In this document: in pieces, positions 13,114 to 25,800 of the stretch
Layout: the number at the start of each line of letters is the position of its first letter
Position numbering within the stretch: the first letter of the stretch is position 1
From: Liolophura sinensis
Lineage: Eukaryota; Mollusca; Polyplacophora; Chitonida; Chitonidae
Direction: 5' to 3'
NCBI RefSeq assembly: GCF_032854445.1
Contig: NW_027018156.1
Location: forward strand, 1-64,000
Length of the DNA stretch: 64,000 bases
Made by a program: the position numbers and the translations under genes
The notes under the pieces: generated by a model
Told to the model about the DNA's origin: nothing
The model's database searches: none
Seen by the model: only the letters and a program-made list of their open reading frames with translations

Positions 13114-16100
13114 GTTTCCATGGAGTAAGAGCCGTTGCTGGGCACGTGATTATGACATAAATGATCATTCAATTGTCACTACAGGCAAAAGTGTTGGTCG
13201 GACAGCAACGCGGTTTGCACCATTCGATTTCTCGTCACAAAATACGTCGGATTAGCCTCTTACCAGCAGCACTGGAACAGTTTTTCCACTTTTGCATTTT
13301 TACCTGGTCTTTTTGTTAATTGAAGCCGGCTACACTGTACTCTGTACAATCGCGACTGGTCATTACTATATTCAACTTTTGACTATAAGTTTTGTGCCCT
13401 TCGGTAGCCCAGAAGACCTGAAATCTTTCGGCTAAGCCCATTTAACTCACCCAGCAATTGTCTTACTTCTAAGTCCAAGACAATCTCAATGTCTTTATCT
13501 ACGTGTAGAAAAACCACACCATTTGTACGTGAAAAACACAAGGTACTTGATACAGTCTGCTGTAAAATGTACAACTCACCACAGACCCACTTCAGAAAGG
13601 TGCCAAAAGATGCGGAATTGAGCCAGGTATCGGCAGCTGTTGAAAAATTGCAACTTTCCCTGGTTTCCATGGAGTAAGAGCCGTTGCTGTGCACGTGATT
13701 ATGACATCAATGATCATTCAATTGTCACTACAGGCAAAAGTATTGGTCGGACAGCAACGCGGTTTGCACCATTCGATTTCTCGTCACAAAATACGTCGGA
13801 TTAGCCTCTTACCAGCAGCACTGGAACAATTTTTCCAATTTTGCATTTTTGCCTGGTCTTTGTGTTAACTGAAACCGGCTACACTGTACTCTGTACAATC
13901 GCGACTGGTCATTACTATATTCAACTTTTGACTATAAGTTATGTGCCCTTCGGTAGCCCAGAAGACCTGAAATCTTTGGGCTAAGCCCATTTAACTCACC
14001 CAGCAATTGCCTTACTTCTAAGTGCAAGACAATCTCAATGTCTTTATCTACGTGTAGAAAAACCATACCATTTGTACGTGAAAAACACAAGGTACTTGAT
14101 ACAGTCTGCTGTAAAAAGTACAACTGAACACTGACCCACTTCAGTAAGGTGCCAAAAGATGCGGAATTAAGCCAGGCATCGGCAGCTGTTGAAAAATTGC
14201 AAATTTCCCTGGTTTCCATGGAGTAAGAGCCGTTGCTGGGCACGTGATTATGACATAAATGATCATTCAATTGTCACTACAGCCAAAAGTATTGGTCGGA
14301 GAGCAACGCGGTTTGCACCATTCGATTTCTCGTCACAAAATACGTCGGATTAGCCTCTTACCAGCAGCACTGGAACAGATTTTCCACTTTTGCATTTTTA
14401 CCTGGTCTTTTTGTTAATTGAAATCGGCTACACTGTACTCTGTACAATCGCGACTGGTCATTACTATATTCAACTTTTGACTATAAGTTATGTGCCCTTC
14501 GGTAGCCCAGAAGACCTGAAATCTTTGGGCCAAGCCCATTTAACTCACCCAGCAATTGTCTTACTTCTAAGTGCAAGACAATCTCAATGTCTTTATGTAC
14601 GTGTAGAAAAACCACACCATTTGTACGTGAAAAACACAAGGTACTTGATACAGTCTGCTGTAAAAAGTACAACTGAACACTGACCCACTTCAGTAAGGTG
14701 CCAAAAGATGCGGAATTGAGCCAGGCATCGGCAGCTGTTGAAAAATTGCAAATTTCCTTGGTTTCCATGGAGTAAGAGCCGTTGCTGGGCACGTGATTAT
14801 GACATAAATGATCATTCCATTGTCACTACAGGCAAAAGTATTGGTCGGAGAGCAACGCGGTTTGCACCATTCGATTTCTCGTCACAACATACGTCGGATT
14901 AGCCTCTTACCAGCAGCACTGGAACAGTTTTTCCACTTTTGCATTTTTACCTGGTCTTTTTGTTAATTGAAACCGGCTACACTGTACTCTGTACAATCGC
15001 GACTGGTCATTACTATATTCAACTTTTGACTATAAGTTATATGCCCTTCGGTAGCTCAGAAGACATGAAATCTTTGGGCCAAGCCCATTTAACTCACCGA
15101 GCAATTGCCTTACTTCTAAGTGCAAGACAATCTCAATGTCTTCATCTACGTGTAGAAAAACCAAACCATTTGTACATAAAAAACACAAGGTACTTGATAC
15201 AGTCTGCTGTAAAAAGTACAACTAAACACTGACCCACATTTATAAGGTGCCAAAAGATGCGGAATTGGGCCAGGCATCGGCAGCTGTTAAAAAATTGCAA
15301 ATATCCCTGGTTTCCATGGAGTAAGAGCCGTTGCTGGGCACATGATTATGACATCAATGATCATTGAATTGTCGCTACAGCCAAAAGTATTGGTCGGAGA
15401 GCAACGCGGTTTGCACCATTCGATTTCCCGTCACAAAATACGTCGGATTAGCCTCTTACCAGCCGCACTGGAACAGTTTTTCCACTTTTGCATTTTTGCC
15501 TGGTCTTTTTGTTAATTGAAATCGGCTACACTGTACTCTGTACAATCGCGACTGGTCATTACTATATTCAACTTTTGACTATAAATTATGTGCCCTTCGG
15601 TAGCCCAGAAGACCTGAAATCTTTGGGCTAAGCCCATTTAACTCACCCAGCAATTGTCTTACTTCTAAGTCCAAGACAATCTCAATGTCTTTATCTACGT
15701 GTAGAAAAACCACACCATTTGTACGTGAAAAACACAAGGTACTTGATACAGTCTGCTGTAAAATGTACAACTCACCACAGACCCACTTCAGTAAGGTGCC
15801 AAAAGATGCGGAATTGAGCCAGGTATCGGCAGCTGTTGAAAAATTGCAACTTTCCCTGGTTTCCATGGAGTAAGAGCCGTTGCTGTGCACGTGATTATGA
15901 CATCAATGATCATTCAATTGTCACTACAGGCAAAAGTATTGGTCGGACAGCAACGCGGTTTGCACCATTCGATTTCTCGTCACAAAATACGCCGGATTAG
16001 CCTCTTACCAGCAGCACTGGAACAATTTTTCCAATTTTGCATTTTTGCCTGGTCTTTGTGTTAATTGAAACCGGCTACACTGTACTCTGTACAATCGCGA

Positions 16101-16530
16101 CTGGTCATTACTATATTCAACTTTTGACTATAAGTTATGTGCCCTTCGGTAGCCCAGAAGACCTGAAATCTTTGGGCTAAGCCCATTTAACTCACCCAGC
16201 AATTGCCTTACTTCTAAGTGCAAGACAATCTCAATGTCTTTATCTACGTGTAGAAAAACCATACCATTTGTACGTGAAAAACACAAGGTACTTGATACAG
16301 TCTGCTGTAAAAAGTACAACTGACCACAGACCTACATGAATAAGGTGCCAAAAGATGCGGAATTAAGCCAGGCATCGGCAGCTGTTGAAAAATTGCAAAT
16401 TTCCCTGGTTTCCATGGAGTAAGAGCCGTTGCTGGGCACGTGATTATGACATAAATGATCATTCAATTGTCACTACAGCCAAAAGTATTGGTCGGAGAGC
16501 AACGCGGTTTGCACCATTCGATTTCTCGTC
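13114..16530 (+). repeat. Block B copy 2
   Basis: This is the second copy of the ~3.4 kb block at 7622-11040. Its right end overlaps the start of block A copy 2. The overlap of differently spaced duplications shows successive rounds of exchange. Differences include AGTGTTGGTCGG near 13190 and CCAAACCATTTG near 15160 in this copy only. Confidence 0.85.
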
Positions 16531-18771
16531 ACAAAATACGTCGGATTAGCCTCTTACCAGCAGCACTGGAACAGTTTTTTCACTTTTGCATTTTTACCTG
16601 GTCTTTTTGTTAATTGAAGTCGGCTACACTGTACTCTGTACAATTGCGACTGGTCATTACTATATTCAACTTTTGACTATAAGTTATGTGCCCTTCGGTG
16701 GCCCAGAAGACCTGAAATCTTTGGGCCAAGCCCATTTAACTCACCCAGCAATTGCCTTATTTCTAAGTGCAAGACAATCTCAATGTCTTTATCTACGTGT
16801 AGAAAAACCATACCATTTGTACGTGAAAAACACAAGGTACTTGATACAGTCTGCTGTATAAAGTACAACTGAACACTGACCCACTTCAGTAAGGTGCCAA
16901 AAGATGCGGAATTGAGCCAGGCATCGGCAGCTGTTGAAAAATTGCAAATTTCCCTGGTTTAAATGGAGTAAGAGCCGTTGCTGGGCACGTGATTATGACA
17001 TAAATGATCATTCAATTGTCACTACAGCCAAAAGTATTGGTCGGAGAGCAACGCGGATTGCAGCATTCGATTTGTCGTCACAAAATACGTCGGATTAGCC
17101 TCTTGCCAGCAGCACTGGAACAATTTTTCCAATTTTGCATTTTTGCCTGGTCTTTGTGTTAATTGAAACCGGCTACACTGTACTCTGTACAATCGCGACT
17201 GGTCATTACTATATTCAACTTTTGACTATAAGTTATGTGCCCTTCGGTAGCCCAGAAGACCTAAAATCTTTGGGCTAAGCCCATTTAACTCACCCAGCAA
17301 TTGCCTTATTTCTAAGTGCAAGACAATCTCAATGTCTTTATCTACGTGTAGAAAAACCATACCATTTGTACGTGAAAAACACAAGGTACTTGATACAGTC
17401 TGCTGTAAAAAGTACAACTGAACACTGACCCACTTCAGTAAGGTGCCAAAAGATGCAGAATTGGGCCAGGCATCGGCAGCTGTTGAAAAATTGCAAATTT
17501 CCCTGGTTTCCATGGAGTAAGAGCCGTTGCTGGGCACGTGATTATGACATAAATGATCATTCAATTGTTACTACAGGCAAAGGTATTGGTCGGAGAGCAA
17601 CGCGGTTTGCACCATTCGATTTCTCGTCACAAAATACGTCGGATTAGCCTCTTACCAGCAGCACTGGAACAGTTTTTTCACTTTTGCATTTTTACCTGGT
17701 CTTTTTGTTAATTGAAGTCGGCTACACTGTACTCTGTACAATCGCGACTGGTCATTACTATATTCAACTTTTGACTATAAGTTATGTGCCCTTCGGTAGC
17801 CCAGAAGACCTGAAATCTTTGGGCCAAGCCCATTTAACTCACACAGCAATTGTCTTACTTCTAAGTGCAAGACAATCTCAATGTCTTTATCTACGTGTAG
17901 AAAAACCACACCATTTGTACGTGAAAAACACAAGGTACTTGATACAGTCTGCTGTAAAAAGTACAACTGACCACAGACCCACATGAATAAGGTGCCAAAA
18001 GATGCGGAATTGAGCCAGGTATCGGCAGCTGTTGAAAAATTGCAAATTTCCCTGGTTTCCATGGAGTAAGAGCCGTTGCTGTGCACGTGATTATGACATA
18101 AATGATCATTCAATTGTCACTACAGGCAAAAGTATTGGTCGGAGAGCAACGCGGTTTGCACCATTCGATTTCTCGTCACAAAATACGTCGGATTAGCCTC
18201 TTACCAGCAGCACTGGAACAATTTTTCCAATTTTGCATTTTTGCCTGGTCTTTGTGTTAATTGAAACCGGCTACACTGCACTCTGTACAATCGCGACTGG
18301 TCATTACTATATTCAACTTTTGACTATAAGTTATGTGCCCTTCGGTAGCCCAGAAGACCTGAAATCTTTGGGCTAAGCCCATTTAACTCACCCAGCAATT
18401 GCCTTACTTCTAAGTGCAAGACAATCTCAATGTCTTTATCTACGTGTAGAAAAACCACACCATTTGTACGTGAAAAACACAAGGTACTTGATACAGTCTG
18501 CTGTAAAAAGTACAACTGAACACTGACCCACTTCAGTAAGGTGCCAAAAGATGCGGAATTGGGCCAGGCATCGGCAGCTGTTGAAAAATTGCAAATTTCC
18601 CTGGTTTCCATGGAGTAAGAGCCGTTGCTGGGCACGTGATTATGACATAAATGATCATTCAATTGTCACTACAGGCAAAAGTATTGGTCGGACAGCAACG
18701 CGGTTTGCACCATTCGATTTGTCGTCACAAAATACGTCGGATTAGCCTCTTACCAGCAGCACTGGAACAAT
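15859..18771 (+). repeat. Block A copy 2
   Basis: This is the second copy of the ~2.9 kb block at 4325-7240. Small differences include GCTGGGCACG here (near 16981) against GCTACGCACG there (near 5449), GGTGGCCCAG near 16700, and an extra C near 5868 only in copy 1. The left limit is set by comparison with the unrelated units upstream of each copy. Confidence 0.85.
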
Positions 18772-20969
18772 TTTTCCAATTTTGCATTTTTGCCTGGTCT
18801 TTGTGTTAATTGAAATCGGCTACACTGTACTCTGTACAATCGCGACTGGTCATTACTATATTCAACTTTTGACTATAAGTTATGTGCCCTTCGGTAGTCC
18901 AGAAGACCTGAAATCTTTGGGCTAAGCCCATTTAACTCACCCAGCAATTGTCTTACTTCTAAGTGCAAGACAATCTCAATGTCTTTATCTACGTGTAGAA
19001 AAAACCACATCATTTGTACGTGAAAAACACAAGGTACTTGATACAGTCTGCTGTAAAAAGTACAACTGAACACTGACCCACTTCAGTAAGGTGCCAAAAG
19101 ATGCGGAATTAAGCCAGGCATCGGCAGCTGTTGAAAAATTGCAAATTTCCCTGGTTTCCATGGAGTAAGAGCCGTTGCTGGGCACGTAATTATGACATAA
19201 ATGATCATTCAATTGTCACTACAGCCAAAAGTATTGGTCGGAGAGCAACGCGGTTTGCACCATTCGATTTCTCGTCACAAAATACGTCGGATTAGCCTCT
19301 TACCAGCAGCACTGGAACAGATTTTCCACTTTTGCATTTTTACCTGGTCTTTTTGTTAATTGAAATCGGCTACACTGTACTCTGTACAATCGCGACTGGT
19401 CATTACTATATTCAACTTTTGACTATAAGTTATGTGCCCTTCGGTAGCCCAGAAGACCTGAAATCTTTGGGCCAAGCCCATTTAACTCACCCAGCAATTG
19501 TCTTACTTCTAAGTGCAAGACAATCTCAATGTCTTTATCTACGTGTAGAAAAACCACACCATTTGTACGTGAAAAACACAAGGTACTTGATACAGTCTGC
19601 TGTAAAAAGTACAACTGAACACTGACCCACTTCAGTAAGGTGCCAAAAGATGCGGAATTGAGCCAGGCATCGGCAGCTGTTGAAAAATTGCAAATTTCCT
19701 TGGTTTCCATGGAGTAAGAGCCGTTGCTGGGCACGTGATTATGACATAAATGATCATTCCATTGTCACTACAGGCAAAAGTATTGGTCGGAGAGCAACGC
19801 GGTTTGCACCATTCGATTTCTCGTCACAACATACGTCGGATTAGCCTCTTACCAGCAGCACTGGAACAGTTTTTCCACTTTTGCATTTTTACCTGGTCTT
19901 TTTGTTAATTGAAACCGGCTACACTGTACTCTGTACAATCGCGACTGGTCATTACTATATTCAACTTTTGACTATAAGTTATATGCCCTTCGGTAGCTCA
20001 GAAGACATGAAATCTTTGGGCCAAGCCCATTTAACTCACCGAGCAATTGCCTTACTTCTAAGTCCAAGACAATCTCAATGTCTTTATCTACGTGTAGAAA
20101 AACCACACCATTTGTACATAAAAAACACAAGGTACTTGATACAGTCTGCTGTAAAAAGTACAACTAAACACTGACCCACATTTATAAAGTGCCAAAAGAT
20201 GCGGAATTGGGCCAGGCATCGGCAGCTGTTAAAAAATTGCAAATATCCCTGGTTTCCATGGAGTAAGAGCCGTTGCTGGGCACATGATTATGACATCAAT
20301 GATCATTGAATTGTCGCTACAGCCAAAAGTATTGGTCGGAGAGCAACGCGGTTTGCACCATTCGATTTCCCGTCACAAAATACGTCGGATTAGCCTCTTA
20401 CCAGCCGCACTGGAACAGTTTTTCCACGTTTGCATTTTTGCCTGGTCTTTTTGTTAATTGAAATCGGCTACACTGTACTCTGTACAATCGCGACTGGTCA
20501 TTACTATATTCAACTTTTGACTATAAGTTATGTGCCCTTCGGTAGCCCAGAAGACCTGAAATCTTTGGGCCAAGCCCATTTAACTCACCCAGCAATTGCC
20601 TTACTTCTAAGTGCAAGACAATCTCAATGTCTTTATCTACGTGTAGAAAAACCACACCATTTGTACGTGAAAAACACAAGGTACTTGATACAGTCTGCTG
20701 TAAAAAGTACAGCTGAACACTGACCCCCTTTAGTAAGGTGCCAAAAGATGCGGAATTGAGCCAGGCATCGGCAGCTGTTGAAAAATTGCAAATTTCCCTG
20801 GTTTCCATGGAGTAAGAGCCGTTGCTACGCACGTGATTATGACATAAATGATCATTCAATTGTCGCTACAGCCAAAAGTATTAGTCGGAGAGCAACGCGG
20901 ATTGCACCATTCGATTTGTCGTCACAAAATACGTCGGATTAGCCTTCTACTAGTAGCACTGGAACAGTT

Positions 20970-21620
20970 TTTCCACTTTTGCATTTTTGCCTGGTCTTTT
21001 TGTTAATTGAAATCGGCTACACTGTACTCTGTACAATCGCGACTGGTCATTACTATATTCAACTTTTGACTATAAGTTATGTGCCCTTCGGTAGCCCAGA
21101 AGACATCAAATCTTTCGGCTAAGCCCATTTAACTCACCCAGCAATTGTCTTACTTCTAAGTCCAAGACAATCTCAATGTCTTTATCTACGTGTAGAAAAA
21201 CCACACCATTTGTACATGAAAAACACAAGGTACTTGATACAGTCTGCTGTAAAAAGTACAACTGAACACTGACCCACTTCAGTAAGGTGTCAAAAGATTC
21301 GGAATTGAGCCAGGCATCGGCAGCTGTTGAAAAATTGCAAATTTCCCTGGTTTCCATGGAGTAAGAGCCGTTGCTACGCACGTGATTATGACATAAATGA
21401 TCATTCAATTGTCGCTACAGCCAAAACTATTGGTCGGAGAGCAACGCGGATTGCACCATTCGATTTCTCGTCACAAAATACGTCGGATTAGCCTTCTACT
21501 AGTAGCACTGGAACAGTTTTTCCACTTTTGCATTTTTGCCTGGTCTTTTTGTTAATTGAAACCGGCTACACTGTACTCTGTACAATCGCGACTGGTCATT
21601 ACTATATTCAACTTTTGACT
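20970..21620 (+). repeat. Partner of the 0.64-1.30 kb segment
   Basis: This segment carries the same linked rare variants as the left-edge copy (GTGTCAAAAGATTCGG, CCAAAACTATTGG, TTCTACTAGTAGC), but with clean 549-base spacing and without the extra bases seen in the left-edge copy. The comparison therefore exposes which bases are extra at the left edge. Confidence 0.7.
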
Positions 21621-21705
21621 ATAAGTTATGTGCCCTTCGGTAGCCCAGAAGACCTGAAATCTTTGGGCCAAGCCCATTTAACTCACACAGCAATTGTCTT
21701 ACTTC

Positions 21706-22337
21706 TAAGTGCAAGACAATCTCAATGTCTTTATCTACGTGTAGAAAAACCACACCATTTGTACGTGAAAAACACAAGGTACTTGATACAGTCTGCTGTA
21801 AAAAGTACAACTGACCACAGACCTACATGAATAAGGTGCCAAAAGATGCGGAATTGGGCCAGGTATCGGCAGCTGTTGAAAAATTGCAAATTTCCCTGGT
21901 TTCCATGGAGTAAGAGCCGTTGCTGTGCACGTGATTATGACATAAATGATCATTCAATTGTCACTACAGGCAAAAGTATTGGTTGGAGAGCAACGCGGTT
22001 TGCACCATTCGATTTCTCGTCACAAAATACGTCGGATTAGCCTCTTACCAGCAGTACTGGAACAATTTTTCCAATTTTGCATTTTTGCCTGGTCTTTGTG
22101 TTAATTGAAACCGGCTACACTGTACTCTGTACAATCGCGACTGGTCATTACTATATTCAACTTTTGACTATAAGTTATGTGCCCTTCGGTAGCCCAGAAG
22201 ACCTGAAATCTTTGGGCTAAGCCCATTTAACTCACCCAGCAATTGCCTGACTTCTAAGTGCAAGACAATCTCAATGTCTTTATCTACGTGTAGAAAAACC
22301 ACACCATTTGTACGTGAAAAACACAAGGTACTTGATA
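21706..22337 (+). repeat. Near-identical adjacent monomer duplication, left copy
   Basis: The 632 bases here match the 632 bases starting at 22255, one monomer to the right. I found a single difference: T at 21984 against C at 22533, a CpG-to-TpG change. Identity ends at 22338/22887 (C/T), and the frames then diverge in CTGACCACAG against CTGAACACTG. This is the freshest single-unit exchange I could see in the window. Confidence 0.85.
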
Positions 22338-22886
22338 CAGTCTGCTGTAAAAAGTACAACTGACCACAGACCTACATGAATAAGGTGCCAAAAGATGCGG
22401 AATTGGGCCAGGTATCGGCAGCTGTTGAAAAATTGCAAATTTCCCTGGTTTCCATGGAGTAAGAGCCGTTGCTGTGCACGTGATTATGACATAAATGATC
22501 ATTCAATTGTCACTACAGGCAAAAGTATTGGTCGGAGAGCAACGCGGTTTGCACCATTCGATTTCTCGTCACAAAATACGTCGGATTAGCCTCTTACCAG
22601 CAGTACTGGAACAATTTTTCCAATTTTGCATTTTTGCCTGGTCTTTGTGTTAATTGAAACCGGCTACACTGTACTCTGTACAATCGCGACTGGTCATTAC
22701 TATATTCAACTTTTGACTATAAGTTATGTGCCCTTCGGTAGCCCAGAAGACCTGAAATCTTTGGGCTAAGCCCATTTAACTCACCCAGCAATTGCCTGAC
22801 TTCTAAGTGCAAGACAATCTCAATGTCTTTATCTACGTGTAGAAAAACCACACCATTTGTACGTGAAAAACACAAGGTACTTGATA
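22255..22886 (+). repeat. Near-identical adjacent monomer duplication, right copy
   Basis: This is the right-hand partner of 21706-22337, shifted by exactly 549 bases. It carries the shared rare variants GCCTGACTTC, CAGTACTGG and GGGCCAGGTATCGG. The GCCTGACTTC and CAGTACTGG markers also occur together near 12720-12920, 18 monomers to the left, which gives a likely source. Confidence 0.85.
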
Positions 22887-25800
22887 TAGTCTGCTGTAAA
22901 AAGTACAACTGAACACTGACCCACTTCAGTAAGGTGCCAAAAGATGCGGAATTGGGCCAGGCATCGGCAGCTGTTGAAAAATTGCAAATTTCCCTGGTTT
23001 CCATGGAGTAAGAGCCGTTGCTGGGCACGTGATTATGACATAAATGATCATTCAATTGTCACTACAGGCAAAAGTGTTGGTCGGACAGCAACGCGGTTTG
23101 CACCATTCGATTTCTCGTCACAAAATACGTCGGATTAGCCTTCTACTAGTAGCACTGGAACAGTTTTTCCACTTTTGCATTTTTGCCTGGTCTTTTTGTT
23201 AATTGAAATCGGCTACACTGTACTCTGTACAATCGCGACTGGTCATTACTATATTCAACTTTTGACTATAAGTTATGTGCCCTTCGGTAGCTCAGAAGAC
23301 CTGATATCTTTGGGCCAAGCCCATTTAACTCACCCAGCAATTGTCTTACTTCTAAGACCAAGACAATCTCAATGTCTTTATCTACGTGTAGAAAAACCAC
23401 ACCATTTGTACATAAAAAACACAAGGTACTTGATACAGTCTGCTGTAAAAAGTACAACTGAACAAAGACCCACTTCAGTAAGGTGCCAAAAGATGCGGAA
23501 TTGGGCCAGGCATCGGCAGCTGTTAAAAAATTGCAAATATCCCTGGTTTCCATGGAGTAAGAGCCGTTGCTGTGCACGTGATTATGACATCAATGATCAT
23601 TGAATTGTCGCTACAGCCAAAAGTATTGGTCGGAGAGCAACGCGGTTTGCACCATTCGATTTGTCGTCACAAAATACGTCGGATTAGCCTCTTACCAGCA
23701 GCACTGGAACAGTTTTTCCACTTTTGCATTTTTGCCTGGTCTTTTTGTTAATTGAAACCGGCTACACTGTACTCTGTACAATCGCGACTGGTCATTACTA
23801 TATTCAACTTTTGACTATAAGTTATGTGCCCTTCGGTAGCCCAGAAGACCTGAAATCTTTGGGCCAAGCCCATTTAACTCACCCAGTAATTGTCTTACTT
23901 CTAAGTGCAAGACAATCTCAATGTCTTTATCTACGTGTAGAAAAACCACACCATTTGTACGTGAAAAACACAAGGTACTTGATACAGTCTGCTGTAAAAA
24001 GTACAACTGAGCACTGACCCACTTCAGTAAGGTGCCAAAAGATGCGGAATTGGGCCAGGCATCGGCAGCTGTTAAAAAATTGCAAATATCCCTGGTTTCC
24101 ATGGAGTAAGAGCCGTTGCTGTGCACGTGATTATGACATCAATATGCATTGAATTGTCGCTACAGCCAAAAGTATTGGTCGGAGAGCAACGCGGTTTGCA
24201 CCATTCGATTTCTCGTCACAAAATACGTCGGATTAGTCTCTTACCAGCAGCACTGGAACAATTTTTCCAATTTTGCATTTTTACCTGGTCTTTTTGTTAA
24301 TTGAAATCGTCTACACTGTACTCTGTACAATCGCGACTGGTCATTACTATATTCAACTTTTGACTATAAGTTATGTGCCCTTCGGTAGCCCAGAAGACGT
24401 CAAATCTTTGGGCTAAGCCCATTTAACTCACCCAGCAATTGCCTTACTTCTAAGTCCAAGACAATCTCAATGTCTTTATCTACGTGTAGAAAAACTACAC
24501 CATTTGTACATGAAAAACACAAGGTACTTGATACAGTCTGCTGTAAAAAGTACAACTGACCACAGACCCACAGGAATAAGGTGCCAAAAGATTCGGAATT
24601 GAGCCAGGAATCGGCAGCTGTTGAAAAATTGCAAATTTCCCTGGTTTCCATGGAGTAAGAGCCGTTGCTACGCACGTGATTATGACATAAATGATATTTC
24701 AATTGTCGCTACAGCCAAAAGTATTGGTCGGAGAGCAACGCGGATTGCACCATTCGATTTCTCCTCACAAAATACGTCGGATAAGCCTCTTACTAGTAGC
24801 ACTGGAACAGTTTTTCCACTTTTGCATTTTTACCTGGTCTTTTTGTTAATTGAAACTGGCTACACTGTACTCTGTACAATCGCGACTGGTCATTACTATA
24901 TTCAACTTTTGACTATAAGTTATGTGCCCTTCGGTAGCTCAGAAGACCTGAAATTTTTGAGCCAAGCCCATTTCACTCACCCAGCAATTGTCTTACTTCT
25001 AAGTCCAAGACAATCTCAATGTCTTTATCTACGTGTAGAAAAACCACACCATTTGTATATAAAAAACACAAGGTACTTGATACAGTCTGCTGTAAAAAGT
25101 ACAACTAAACACTGACCAACATTTATAAGGTGCCAAAAGATACGGAATTTGGCCAGGCATCGGCAGTTGTTAAAAAATTGCAAATATCCCTGGTTTCCAT
25201 GGAGTAAGAGCCGTTGCTGGGCACGTGATTATGACATCAATGATCATTGAATTGTCGCTACAGCCAAAAGTGTTGGTCGGAGAGCAACGCGGATTGCACC
25301 ATTCGATTTCTCGTCACAAAATACGTCGGATTAGCCTCTTACTAGTAGCACTGGAACAGTTTTTCCACTTTTGCATTTTTGCCTGGTCTTTTTGTTAATT
25401 GAAACTGGCTATACTGTACTCTGTACAATCGCGACTGGTCATTACTATATTCAACTTTTGATTATAAGTTATGTGCCCTTCGGTAGCTCAGAAGACCTGA
25501 AATCTTTGGGCTAAGCCCATTTAACTCACCCAGCAATTGTCTTACTTCTAAGTCCAAGACAATCTCAATGTCTTTATCTACGTGTAGAAAAACCAGACCA
25601 TTTGTACTTTAAAAACACAAGGTACTTGATACAGTCTGCTGTAAAAAGTACAACTAAACACTGACCCACTTCAGTAAGGTGCCAAAAGATGTGGAATTGG
25701 GCCAGGCATCGGCAGCTGTTAAAAAATTGCAAATATCCCTGGTTTCCATGGAGTAAGAGCCGTTGCTGGGCACGTGATTATGACATAAATGATCATTCAA

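Larger units (their letters stand above)
1..22700 (+). repeat. Satellite domain I (CTTTGTGTT-rich subfamilies)
   Basis: This domain is defined by monomers with CTTTGTGTTAATTGAAACC instead of CTTTTTGTTAATTGAAA (for example near 190, 1780, 2330, 4525, 5625, 7270, 10565, 12220, 17155, 18250, 22095 and 22645). I found none of these to the right of about 22.7 kb. Most units here read GTGCAAGAC and CACTACAGGCAAAAG. The GACGTC variant common further right appears only once that I found (near 4077). Two large internal duplications (10 and 21 monomers apart) and a triplet lie within the domain. The boundary is a change in variant frequency, not a sharp breakpoint. Confidence 0.7.
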
